From NCBI RefSeq assembly GCF_023544665.1, contig NZ_JAMJFL010000038.1:1-60908 (forward strand): DNA of 60,908 nucleotides, written 5' to 3'. The position numbers and the translations under genes are program-made. How positions within the stretch are numbered: position 1 is the stretch's first letter; each line of letters starts with the position of its first letter. The notes below the pieces were generated by a model. It had not been told where the DNA came from. It saw nothing but the letters and a program-made list of their open reading frames with translations, and did no database searches. Source of the DNA: Streptomyces sp. YS415. GTDB taxonomy: Bacteria; Actinomycetota; Actinomycetes; Streptomycetales; Streptomycetaceae. Positions 48,950 to 57,433 of this stretch are shown here, in pieces.

Positions 48950-51208
48950 TCACTCATCGACTGATAGGGGAGAGTGTTTCTCGACGTGCATGCGTTCGTT
49001 GGCTTTCTCCATTACCTGGTAGGCCGTCATGCCGCAGCGTGCCCATGCGATGCCGAAGCTGGCGCGGACGACTAGCTCCAGACCGTCGATCCTGATCGGC
49101 TGGACGATGGCGTCGTGTAGTTGTACGGCGAGGTTCTGGGCGGCGGTTTGGTTGATGTTGTCAGCGATCACGGCGAACTCGTCGCCGCCGGTCCGCGCAA
49201 CTGTGTTTCCGTCCGGCGCGACACTGCTCAGGCGCCTCGCGACTTCGACCAGCACAGCGTCGCCAGATTGGTGCCCGAGGACGTCGTTGATCGTCTTGAA
49301 GCCGTCGAGGTCACAGACGAGGACGGCGAGGCCCCTGGTGTCATGTGGAGCGTTCTCGGGCGTCTGGATGTGTTGGTGTGCCGTATCAGGACCTGCGCCA
49401 GGAGGTCTGCGCGGATCATCGCACAGTCTGGAATTTAGGCGGGCGCGCAGTTCGGTGATGTTGGGCAGCCCTGTGGTTGCGTCATGGCTGACTTGATGCA
49501 GCAGCTGTAGTTCACGGAGCTTGTGGTCCTCGATGTCTTCGACGTGGGTGAGCAGGAAGCGTGGCCCGTCGGCGGCGTCGGCGACCACCGAGTTGCGCAG
49601 CGACACCCAGGCGTATGTGCCGTCGCGGCGTCCTAGGCGGACCTCAGCGCGTCCGCCTTCTGCGGCGGTGCGCAGCAGGGTGCCTATGTCCTCGGGGTGG
49701 ACCAGGTCGGAGAAGGAGTAGCGGCGCATCGCGGACGCATCGCGGCCGAGGAGGCGGCACAAGGCGTCATTGGTGCGCAGGATCCGGCCGTGCTGGTCGC
49801 CCCCCATCTCCGAGATGACAAGACCTGATGGAGCGTATTCAAAGGCATGCCGGAAGGACTCCTCGCTGGCACGCATGACCTGCTGCTCGCGTTCCAGGCG
49901 GACCAGGGCACGCTGCATGTTCGCTCTGAGGCGGGCGTTGCTGATCGCGATGGCGGCATGAAACGCGTAGGACTGCAGTGCCTCACGCTGCTCTTTGCCG
50001 GGGCGGCGTCGTTTACGAGGCCACCCCACGGAGATGACACCAACCAACTCCTGCGGGCTGCCCGAGAAGCCTGGGGTGCGCATCGGTGCGAAGAGTCGAT
50101 CGCAGGGGTGCCAGCCCTCCTCGGAGCTCGGTACAGGACAGTCGGCGCGCCACTCCGGCACGTCGTCCTCGTCGAGGACCGGACCATCGGTGTGCGGGAT
50201 GAACCTGAGGTCGCCCCATGCCTCGCCCATGGTGAGGCGGCGGTCCCAGGCGGCGCGGGAGCCTACGCGGCCGGTGATCTGGGCCTCGGCGGCCGCATCG
50301 CCCGCGAACGAAGCGACGACAAGATCGCTGTCCGGGCGTACGAGGTTCACCCACGCCAGCTCGTAATCCAGCCCGTTCACCACGCCGTCCGCGACGGCTT
50401 GCAGGGTGTCGGCCAGGCTGCGTGCGGTATGCAGATCCTTAATTGCCTCCTCCAAGCTATAGCTCTGATCAGGCACGTGGGCCGGGTTCTTGACGAACGC
50501 GGTGCGCCCGATCTGATTGCGTTCCAGGCACTGCGGATCCGGCCGCCCCTGGCGCCTGAGAACGGACTGCAAAGCCATGAAAACGGTGTCCAGATCGAGA
50601 AACTCGGGCGCTTCGGCTATGCCGTCGCTCAGAACACCTACCAGGGCGCCGGTGAATGCCGTATACGCCTCACCCGGCGGGGCCAGGGCAACGGCGTTCT
50701 CAGCGGCGGCCGCAAGAACGTACGTCCCCTCGGCCTCGGCCAGCTCCACAACACTCGAAGGCGATGACTGCAGCCCCATGGCGCGTGCACTGAAACAGCA
50801 GTCAAGGATGACGATGCACCGCTGCGCCCTACTGGCCGACAGTCCCATGCGTACCCAGTCATAGGGGAATGCCGTCGAGTGGACTGATCTCGTGCTGCTT
50901 TCGGGCAGCGCCAGGTGCAGGCGGCCCTTGCGATCAAGCAGACCGTGCCCGGCGTAGTACAGCAGCAGAGTGTCTGACGCCTCCTCCGCAGCACGGAAGA
51001 TTGCCTCGTCAACCTCTCGAACGGAAGCTGGATTGAGCAACTGCACGCAGCGTGAAGCACCCAGCCCCCAAACCTCCTGGCCGAATAGGTCAACGAGGGT
51101 CGCCAGATTCCGTCCCACTGCGGGCAAGTCCTCCAGAGTCTGGAACTTGTCCACGCCGATGAACAGCGCCCGAGACCTCTCGGGCACGGGCAGCCCGCTC
51201 ACGTCCAC
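48950..51208 (-). CDS. Caspase-like protease fused to GAF, PAS and GGDEF domains (752 aa)
   Basis: Residues ~10-240 form a caspase/metacaspase (peptidase C14) fold: RALFIGVDKF, LLLYYAGHG with catalytic H88, and CIVILDCCFSARAM with catalytic C138, the sequence type associated with EACC1. Residues ~250-425 resemble a GAF domain (SLADTLQAVADGVVNGLDYE, LVGVISVGWPRK, FHAAIAISNARLRANM). ~430-560 is a PAS domain (FRHAFEYAPSGLVISEMGGD, ILRTNDALCRLLGRD, LLTHVEDIEDHKLREL). ~570-745 is a GGDEF domain (DLDGFKTINDVLGHQSGDAV, TGGDEFAVIAD at 674-678). The I-site RxxD is missing. GTG 51208 starts 2 nt after the EACC1 stop, so translation is coupled. Confidence 0.88.
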   Translation of the reverse strand: MDVSGLPVPERSRALFIGVDKFQTLEDLPAVGRNLATLVDLFGQEVWGLGASRCVQLLNPASVREVDEAIFRAAEEASDTLLLYYAGHGLLDRKGRLHLALPESSTRSVHSTAFPYDWVRMGLSASRAQRCIVILDCCFSARAMGLQSSPSSVVELAEAEGTYVLAAAAENAVALAPPGEAYTAFTGALVGVLSDGIAEAPEFLDLDTVFMALQSVLRRQGRPDPQCLERNQIGRTAFVKNPAHVPDQSYSLEEAIKDLHTARSLADTLQAVADGVVNGLDYELAWVNLVRPDSDLVVASFAGDAAAEAQITGRVGSRAAWDRRLTMGEAWGDLRFIPHTDGPVLDEDDVPEWRADCPVPSSEEGWHPCDRLFAPMRTPGFSGSPQELVGVISVGWPRKRRRPGKEQREALQSYAFHAAIAISNARLRANMQRALVRLEREQQVMRASEESFRHAFEYAPSGLVISEMGGDQHGRILRTNDALCRLLGRDASAMRRYSFSDLVHPEDIGTLLRTAAEGGRAEVRLGRRDGTYAWVSLRNSVVADAADGPRFLLTHVEDIEDHKLRELQLLHQVSHDATTGLPNITELRARLNSRLCDDPRRPPGAGPDTAHQHIQTPENAPHDTRGLAVLVCDLDGFKTINDVLGHQSGDAVLVEVARRLSSVAPDGNTVARTGGDEFAVIADNINQTAAQNLAVQLHDAIVQPIRIDGLELVVRASFGIAWARCGMTAYQVMEKANERMHVEKHSPLSVDE

Positions 51209-51210
51209 AC

Positions 51211-51567
51211 CTACCGCGACTCGTTCAGCAACTGCTCCAGCAGGCGCCGCGCCTCATCCGACGATGTTCCGCTGATCGTGACTTTGCTGCCGTCCGTCCG
51301 CTCGACGGTGACGGTGGGATGTTGGGGGCGGGTAGCCCGCCAAGAGGCGACCGATACGCCCAGTGAAGCGGCGCTGATTCCGTTTCCGAGAACCAGGGAG
51401 ACCAAGTCGAGGATCGCCGTTCCCTGCTGACCGGCGACCGAGGGTGACGACGAGACCATCTCCAGCACCGCGGCACGGCGTATGTCCCGATCCAAAAGCA
51501 ACCAGTCATGCAGAGACCGAGCTTGGTCCTCGGCCGAGTCTCCCGCGAACCGAAACAGCACCTGCAT
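51211..51567 (-). CDS. EACC1-like small protein (118 aa)
   Basis: Start ATG 51567 follows GGGTGGGGA; the in-frame TTG at 51600 is unlikely. The layout fits effector-associated constant component 1: an N-terminal strand-helix (MQVLFRFAGDSAEDQARSLH, DWLLLDRDIRRAAVLEM), a Gly/Ala-rich hydrophobic hairpin (TAILDLVSLVLGNGISAASL), a W-R motif and the final VTVERTDGSKVTISGTSSDE, ARRLLEQLL. EACC1 proteins are fixed partners of caspase- or trypsin-type effectors in actinobacterial conflict systems. The caspase gene starts 2 nt downstream. Confidence 0.85.
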   Translation of the reverse strand: MQVLFRFAGDSAEDQARSLHDWLLLDRDIRRAAVLEMVSSSPSVAGQQGTAILDLVSLVLGNGISAASLGVSVASWRATRPQHPTVTVERTDGSKVTISGTSSDEARRLLEQLLNESR

Positions 51568-51920
51568 CGTTCCCCACCCCCATGCCGTGTCGACATCCAA
51601 GTGGGCAGCTTAGACGCGCCCTTGAGGCCAATCTGGCTCTTCGCCACTTCCGCACGGCCGCTACGATCCCCTGCCGACTCGCCGCGGCTCACGCCCGCCG
51701 CCTGAACACTGCCGCGCTGCCCACAACAGAGTGCCACGCCCGGTCGGCACCGACACCGCTCGCGCACTGCTGGCCACCGGCTCTACCGCAGGCGCGTTCG
51801 CCCGTCTCGACGGGTGCCGAGTCGGCAGTAATTCCCGTCTGGCTCATCGTTGGTGCGACACAATCGTGCCCGGCTGGCGCTGGCAGACGATCGCCAGGCC
51901 AAGAGTGGAGAAGGCAGAGC

Positions 51921-54419
51921 GTGGACGAGGTACAAGAGCTGCTGGCCGAGTATGGTCAGTGGGCCGTGGACGACACGGCGTCGGCTCGGGACCGAGCGCA
52001 GCAGCTAGTCAGCATCGTGGCCGACCTGCTGCTGCGCACGGTGCCCGCTGCGGCAGTGCAAATGTCGGAGACTGGCGCACTACCGGCAGTTTTCTTCGAC
52101 TTCGAGGGCCGCGACTACCTCGTCAGCTGCACCGTCGACGAGAGCGTGGTCGCGGACGGGACGATCTCACGCATCGTGAGGGACGCCGGCCTGAGCGGAC
52201 GGCCTGGTGATACCAGGTGGGTGCTGCTGTCCTGGGCCCACAAAGCACGGCAGCTCGACCAGCTGATCGACGGGATACGTGGTTTCGGCGTGGTCCTCGA
52301 CCGCACGCACTTGGACGCCGCGGTGGCCGGCCTGCTGCCGCTCGCCGATCTCATCCAGGACGTTTTCCGCCGACGTGAGCCCTATCTGCCGCTTGCCGAG
52401 CTGGCAATGTCCCGCACCGCGCGGGATGTGCCCCTGACGATGACTGCCGCCGACCAGTTGACCGCACCGGTTCATGTGCCGACGCAGACCTGGTGCGGCG
52501 CCACCTCGAACGTGGCCCTCGTCGGTGAAATGACAGAGGCGCAGCCGTCGGGTATGGCCTGGCGGGCTGGTGACTCGCTGCTGGTCACGTACGAGGATGG
52601 CCTGGTGGACCTCGACCCGGTGCGGGGCCGCACAATGTGGTTCCTGACCGTTGACGGCTGCCACGGTGCACCGATCGTCGGCCCCGACGGTGCGGTGATG
52701 GTCATAGCCGGGCCTGCGGTGATCCGCTGGCATGAGGGCGCCTTGACGGCCGTCGCGGGCGGCTTTGAGCCCGGCGCGGAGCTGCTGGCTGGCCCTGGAG
52801 GCGAGCCGTGGGTGCTGTCGGGTTCGGGAGTAACCTACGGAGCGGGTGAGGGGACGTTGGCGCTGACCCGCGTCGGTGACACGGTGGGTACTCAGCTGCG
52901 CTACCCGGTCTCCTTCGAAGCCGCGGTGCGCGCGGCAACCTGGCTGGACGGGCGCCGGTTCTTCCTGGCCGCCAGCGGACACAGCGCTGTTGCAGATCTC
53001 AGCCGAACCACGGGCCTGGGGCGGCAGCAGGAGTGGATCCGCAGTGCCGGCCATTACCCCGGGCATCTGCTCGTCACCGGAGCAGACACGGTGCTGACCG
53101 CCTCGCCTGACGGGTCTGGCAACCGCATCACCCTCCACCGCACCTCGGTGAGCGAGGGTTCCAGTGAGTCGGTCGTCGAGTACCGGCTCGACCGCGTCAT
53201 GGGCCTGACGCAGGCTCCGCACGACGGACCGGCCTACCTCCTGGCATCGGTGCCCGACAACGATCCCACCCTTCTGAGGCCGGTCCTCACCCGAATCATC
53301 GGGCACCGCCCGTCCCCGGGGACGGGCCAGTTGTCTGCTGGCGCGCACCCCCAGCCCACCGGTTACGCCCTGGTGCAGGAGTCCGCCCGGGGCGTGAAGA
53401 AGGACTACGCCCTGGAACGGCTGCCGATGGCCAGCGGGGGCCAGGCCGAGGTATTCCAGGCCAAGCACAAGGCTTCGGGCACGGTTGTGGCCTTCAAGCG
53501 GCGACTTCGGAAAAACTCTGGGGCACGGCGGCGGATGGAGCGCGAGGTGACGGTCGCCCAGCGGCTGGGGGGACATCCCCATGTGATGCCCGTCCTCGAC
53601 TTCAACCCTGCCTACGACTGGTTCGTCATGCCGATGGCGGGCGCAACCGCTGAGGAGAAGCGAACTGAGCTGGAAAGCGATGAGGCCTTGCGTGAACTCG
53701 TCGACGCCGTGGCCGCCGTGCTGGCCGAGGCCCATAAACAGGGGTGGGTGCACCGGGACATCAAGCCGTCGAACATCCTGCTCCTGAACGGCCGCTGGAC
53801 CGTGGCCGACTGGGGAATCGCGCGGCGCCCGCGTGGCGAGACGAGTATCGACAAGCCGTTGACGAACGCGTCGATCGGATCGCTTGGCTGGGCGGCACCG
53901 GAGCTCTCGACCGACCCGCACGACGGCTCCTGCCCGGCGAGCGACGTCTATGGTCTGGGGCAGGTCATCGGATGGATCCTCACCGGCACCTGGCCCCAGC
54001 CGAACATCCCGCTGCTGCCCCCGCCGGGGCCGTGGCGCGGCGTGGTGCGCCAGGCAACCTACCGGGATCCGGCCGCCCGCCCCCAGGACATGGCCGCCTT
54101 CATCGCGCTTGTCGAGCGCGAGACCCGCCGCAGACCGAACTGCCCATCACCCGGGCCCAGCGGCTGCTCGAAGACACCACCGAAGGGGATGAGGACGCAC
54201 CCAGGCAGCTGGCCCAGCTCGCCGTCGACCAGCCCGACAACTATGAGCTGTACCTCGATGCCGTCGCCCGCCTCGACCCGGAAGCCACCGAATCAGCGCT
54301 CTTGGCCAATCCGGCCCAGGCCATCACCCTGGTGGAAGCCATGGCGGCACACGTCGACGGTGACCGCGGCCAGTGGCCAGCCTTCACCGAGGCCGACCGG
54401 GCCATCTACTGGCTGCTGA
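51921..54419 (+). CDS. Beta-propeller-like Ser/Thr protein kinase, reading frame broken near 54128
   Basis: GTG 51921 with GAGAAGGCAGAG upstream. The N-terminal ~170 residues are a separate domain (AVFFDFEGRDYLVSCTVDES, RWVLLSWAHKARQLDQLIDG) I cannot name. Residues ~190-480 show propeller-like repeats (GMAWRAGDSLLVTYEDGLVD, GPDGAVMVIAGPAVIRWHEG). The kinase domain has a Gly loop ASGGQAEVFQA near 502, the lysine in VVAFKRRL, WVHRDIKPSNILL near 610, VADWGIARR near 628 (DWG instead of DFG), GSLGWAAPE and SDVYGLGQVIGWIL. As sequenced the frame runs out to 54419 with an unrelated tail after ~residue 736. Confidence 0.85.
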   Translation: MDEVQELLAEYGQWAVDDTASARDRAQQLVSIVADLLLRTVPAAAVQMSETGALPAVFFDFEGRDYLVSCTVDESVVADGTISRIVRDAGLSGRPGDTRWVLLSWAHKARQLDQLIDGIRGFGVVLDRTHLDAAVAGLLPLADLIQDVFRRREPYLPLAELAMSRTARDVPLTMTAADQLTAPVHVPTQTWCGATSNVALVGEMTEAQPSGMAWRAGDSLLVTYEDGLVDLDPVRGRTMWFLTVDGCHGAPIVGPDGAVMVIAGPAVIRWHEGALTAVAGGFEPGAELLAGPGGEPWVLSGSGVTYGAGEGTLALTRVGDTVGTQLRYPVSFEAAVRAATWLDGRRFFLAASGHSAVADLSRTTGLGRQQEWIRSAGHYPGHLLVTGADTVLTASPDGSGNRITLHRTSVSEGSSESVVEYRLDRVMGLTQAPHDGPAYLLASVPDNDPTLLRPVLTRIIGHRPSPGTGQLSAGAHPQPTGYALVQESARGVKKDYALERLPMASGGQAEVFQAKHKASGTVVAFKRRLRKNSGARRRMEREVTVAQRLGGHPHVMPVLDFNPAYDWFVMPMAGATAEEKRTELESDEALRELVDAVAAVLAEAHKQGWVHRDIKPSNILLLNGRWTVADWGIARRPRGETSIDKPLTNASIGSLGWAAPELSTDPHDGSCPASDVYGLGQVIGWILTGTWPQPNIPLLPPPGPWRGVVRQATYRDPAARPQDMAAFIALVERETRRRPNCPSPGPSGCSKTPPKGMRTHPGSWPSSPSTSPTTMSCTSMPSPASTRKPPNQRSWPIRPRPSPWWKPWRHTSTVTAASGQPSPRPTGPSTGC

Positions 54420-54709
54420 GGGCAAGCCGCATTGCAGCTCGCGAGGAGCAGTGGGATCTGCTGGAGGCGGCCGCGCGAGGCATGTGCACCTGGGACGACC
54501 GCTTCGACCAGTGGAAACCGCAGGATTCCATCAAGAAGTGGCTGCGCTCTCTGTCCGCTCACGGTGCGCAGGTCGTTGCCTCCGTGCTGCGGGAGTACCC
54601 CGGCAGCACGCGGCACTTCTGGGAACTGGAGAACGATCGGCGCGTCGACATGGAAATCCGCGGCGCCGTGCAGGCCGCGGTCGCGGCCAACGGGTCCGAT
54701 GGAGGGTAG
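54123..54709 (+). pseudogene. Displaced C-terminal part of the kinase gene
   Basis: In the neighbouring frame the sequence continues the kinase protein naturally: PPQTELPITRAQRLLEDTTE, RQLAQLAVDQPDNYELYLDA, YWLLRASRIAAREEQWDLLE, VVASVLREYPGSTRHFWELE, to the TAG at 54707-54709. Adding one C in the ACCCG at ~54128 (GAGACCCGCC to GAGACCCCGCC) would fuse it to the kinase domain. It is a helical TPR-like tail. Either a real mutation, a sequencing error in a C run, or programmed frameshifting. Confidence 0.7.
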
Positions 54710-54920
54710 CGCCCCGCCGAGCCCGGGAACACGCTGTCCGGCCAGATGGCGGTCCAAGCCGTTCACCGGTCCTGTATCCAGCCCACCGAGGACGGGACGA
54801 CTACGGGCACACGGCGCATCTGGTGGGCCTGGTGGTCTCTGCGGCTGATACTCAGGGCGTGAGGTGTGCGCCGTCGAGCCGCCGGTGAACCATCGACAGC
54901 GTGGTCAGCAATTCCAGCAG

Positions 54921-55686
54921 GCGACAGGGAAGCGGGGCGGGGGCGAGGATGGGCCGTACAAGCAGGGAGGGGGCGGGTGTGCGGCTGACCATTGACACGC
55001 AGACCGACAGCTACGAGCAGGCGATTGCAGCGGTGCAGGCCGCGTACGGGCTCAACCCCGCCGCGGTGGCGAGCGGTTGGCCGGACGCGCCCGTGCCGAC
55101 GGTCCGGCCGGGACCGGAGACGCTGGGCAGCGAAGACATCTGGCAGGGCTGGACGGAGCGGATGCTGTTCGACACACTCGCCTCCGTACTGCCCGGCGCC
55201 CGGGCCGTACTGCGCCGCCTCGTCGAACTGGGCGGCACCGCTACCTTCGACAGCGTCCAGGAGCACTTCGCCGACCATCCACAGACGCCGATCCCACCGA
55301 AGAAGATCGGCGGGACACTCACCAGCCTACGAGCGGTACGCCGCAGGGTCGGCCCGGACAACCGGACCAACCTGCTGCAGCGGGACGAGGCCAGGCGCAT
55401 CTACCAGATCGAACCCGCCCTCCTGGAAGGGCTGAAGCGGGCCTTTGCCCTGGCAGATGTCCGCCCCGGCCTGCTCCGCCAGGAACCTGCCACTCCGTGA
55501 CCAGCCAGGGACCGAGTGCCCGGTGTGCTTGTATAAGCCCGTCGCTGCTCCGCAACCCATTGCTGCAGCGCTGGCTTCCCCCGTCCCGCGCGTCGGCGGG
55601 GGCCGTGCGCGGCCGACACGGCTGTCCCGGCACGGTGTGCGGTTGCCTCCGGTGCTGTACCTGGTGCCGTGGTACCGGTCGGGCCC
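54921..55686 (+). repeat. Dispersed repeat C, copy 2
   Basis: Counterpart of 31573-32330, same orientation, with the gene intact. It lies directly after the kinase locus. Confidence 0.8.
54979..55500 (+). CDS. Hypothetical winged-helix-like protein (173 aa), intact paralogue
   Basis: GTG 54979 with GGGAGGGGG upstream. RLTIDTQTDSYEQAIAAVQA, YGLNPAAVASGWPDAPVPT, EDIWQGWTERMLFDTLASVL, ARAVLRRLVELGGTATFDSV, PPKKIGGTLTSLRAVRRRVG, RIYQIEPALLEGLKRAFALA. The middle part (RAVLRRLVELGG to LRAVRRR) is a winged-helix-like unit. This family is common in Streptomyces accessory DNA but has no known function. A frameshifted sister occurs at 31630, so the family seems to travel inside repeat C. Confidence 0.75.
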   Translation: MRLTIDTQTDSYEQAIAAVQAAYGLNPAAVASGWPDAPVPTVRPGPETLGSEDIWQGWTERMLFDTLASVLPGARAVLRRLVELGGTATFDSVQEHFADHPQTPIPPKKIGGTLTSLRAVRRRVGPDNRTNLLQRDEARRIYQIEPALLEGLKRAFALADVRPGLLRQEPATP

Positions 55687-55783
55687 CGAACCGCCAGCGG
55701 CGCGCCCGACGGCGCCTCTTCGCAGTCCGGCGCCTGCAGCACGCCCCGGTCCGGGCTCTGCACGCGCGCACCTTCGCCGGCAC

Positions 55784-55930
55784 TCACCCCGAAGGTCGGC
55801 GCTCCCTGAGTACCTCGCGGACCGCCGACTTCGGTGACGGCTTCAGCCGCCCGGTGGCGGCCTGGTCGGAGTCGGCGCCGTCGACCGGCCACACATGGTC
55901 GGGAGCGTGGACCCCACATCCGGTACTCAC
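55784..55930 (-). CDS. Possible small protein (48 aa)
   Basis: On the minus strand GTG 55930 has AGGAGGAAGACACC upstream, a strong site. The product STGCGVHAPDHVWPVDGADS, DQAATGRLKPSPKSAVREVL, RERRPSG has good codon bias; the open frame continues upstream to 55993. No family recognised. Confidence 0.4.
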   Translation of the reverse strand: MSTGCGVHAPDHVWPVDGADSDQAATGRLKPSPKSAVREVLRERRPSG

Positions 55931-56696
55931 GGTGTCTTCCTCCTGCAGGCCGAGCTCGGCGGTGACCACAAGGGCCGGGCGCCATCCGGGCACCCAACCC
56001 CTGTTGGATCACGCGGTTCGCCGCGATGCCCTGCGGCAGGGCTGGAGGGCATGGAGTTCGTGGGGATGTTCCGGAGGTGGGGGGCGCTCGGGCTGGCGGG
56101 GGCGTGCGCGGGGTGGTGCGGAGCCGCTCGCGATGTGATGAAGGTTACTGTACGTATCAGTTCAGTCATTTTCTGTACATGCCGGTCGGTCTCGTGCAGC
56201 TGTGGTTCTCAACTCGACTGGCCTGTAACAAAACTGACAGGGCGATAGGCGCGTGGCGGTGGCGCGGAAGTTCACCGGTGCGCCGGGGGTGCGAGCGGCG
56301 GCGGTGGCCTTGTGCACTAGTCGACAATTGCGGCGGTGGGGCACGGTTCGTCGATTCCCGTTCGATATACCGTTGATCATGGAGAGTCATTGCATTCCTG
56401 CGGGCTTTGCATTGTTTGCCGACGGGATCTCAGGGAATTGCGTGGAGGGCAATTTTGGCGGCGCGGCAGTCTGCCCCGTCGGCGGGCCGGTCCCGGGGTG
56501 GGCCCGGGGGTGGCACCACCGGGGTAAACAGGGGTTGACCGGTTCTGGCGGCTGTTGAGCGACGATTATCGTTTGATAGCGCTCTCGCGGGCCCTGCGGG
56601 TGGGGGGCGTCTCGCTCCAGTGGGAGCAAAACGGACAGATTGAGTGGTGTGCGGAGCGCCGCCTTGACAGGCACGGGATGGCGCTCGGCGTGTAAC

Positions 56697-56719
56697 AAAC
56701 CCCTAAGGCCGGGGGGTTT
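56697..56719 (+). other. Hairpin with GTAACAAA element
   Basis: TGTAACAAACCCC...GGGGTTTTACG forms a stem with 7-bp core (AAACCCC/GGGGTTT). A similar arrangement, CGTAACAAAGCCCC...GGGTTTGCG, lies at 57014-57035. Could be RNA structures or protein sites. Confidence 0.4.
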
Positions 56720-56831
56720 TACGCCGCCATCCGGTGGCAAGCCCTCTAGGGCGCCTGATGGGGAGTGACCTTAACACCGCCTGTGGTGTTTACTGGACAC
56801 CGGTCTGATCCTGGTGGGTCCGGACCCTTTT

Positions 56832-56875
56832 CGGGAGGTCTGCGGGGGTGGTGCCCCGGAGGCCTCCCGTTTTTT
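56832..56875 (+). terminator. Rho-independent terminator in the crp leader region
   Basis: CGGGAGG at 56832 pairs with CCTCCCG ending at 56869, the loop can fold further (GCGGGGGTGG/CCCCGG), and TTTTTT follows. With no ORF upstream within 1 kb, it must end a non-coding RNA or attenuate the downstream operon. Confidence 0.75.
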
Positions 56876-57256
56876 GGCTGCTGTTTACGTGCGAGCCTCC
56901 TGCAGGTCACCCGGGAATATCTCCCGGACTTCCGCATATGAATTCCGCGCTTAGTGCCGGAGTTTTGCGTCAAAGCTATCGGCTCGCATTTACTCGATCT
57001 CCGGCGTTCGGTGCGTAACAAAGCCCCACGGGTAGGGTTTGCGCGGAGTGATCATTCGGCTTCCCATCCGGCGGGAAAACGCGACTAGCTCTCCGCTTGC
57101 GGCGAGCGGTAGCGTTACCTCGCCCAACGTCATCTCCACCCCCTGCCCGGCTCACCACCGGGCGCGTACCACCTCCCGGAGAGGCGAAGGACCCACCACC
57201 GGGGGCCCCGTGACACTGCGGGGTCCCCAAACGATCAACCGAACAGGGACCTGCTC

Positions 57257-57433
57257 ATGAGCACCGCCAACGCTGTCGGCGCCTTTTCGTCCTGCCCCCG
57301 CAGACTTCGCGGCCGCCGCGGAACCCGGCCTGTGACGCGCCGTCACACCTGCTTTTCTTCCGGCGTATACGCCGGGACGCACGCCCCGGGCACCACCCCC
57401 ATCCCCGCGGCCGGGACGGGGGAGCGGGCATGA
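57257..57433 (+). CDS. Leader ORF coupled to the Crp-family gene (58 aa)
   Basis: ATG 57257 with CAGGGA upstream; the TGA (57431-57433) overlaps the ATG of the Crp-family gene, so ribosomes finishing this peptide can restart there. The peptide is basic and of low complexity (RRLRGRRGTRPVTRRHTC). A near-perfect hairpin (57202-57228) precedes it. It is more likely a translational control leader than a folded protein. Confidence 0.55.
   Translation: MSTANAVGAFSSCPRRLRGRRGTRPVTRRHTCFSSGVYAGTHAPGTTPIPAAGTGERA

Larger units (their letters stand above)
55931..57256. other. Long non-coding region rich in hairpins
   Basis: No supported gene over ~1.3 kb. It contains a less GC-rich segment (56120-56400), three GTAACAAA elements (56224, 56691, 57014), a GGGGTTT/AAACCCC hairpin (56697-56719), a 6-bp hairpin AACACC/GGTGTT (56773-56790), a perfect 12-bp palindrome GGGTCCGGACCC (56816-56827), a strong terminator (56832-56875) and a near-perfect hairpin (57202-57228) just before the leader ORF. 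It looks like a structured leader or small-RNA locus upstream of the Crp-family gene. Confidence 0.55.

Noticed and set aside
49010..49024. CCATTACCTGGTAGG as a fourth parS-like site
   Set aside because: Only one half matches the ATTAC-N3-GTAAT dyad and it lies inside the caspase-GGDEF coding sequence.
52167..53921. 584-codon minus-strand frame opposite the kinase
   Set aside because: Antisense of a well-supported kinase; no domain recognisable.
56253..56558. 101-codon + strand frame in the hairpin-rich region
   Set aside because: No ribosome-binding site, Cys/Gly/Trp-rich random composition, and GC at third positions is not raised.
56832..57035. Possible linear-plasmid telomere from the closely packed hairpins
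   Set aside because: Streptomyces telomeres carry a run of tightly packed palindromes at a physical end; here coding DNA continues for 3.5 kb beyond and the palindromes are isolated, so a leader or small-RNA locus is more likely.
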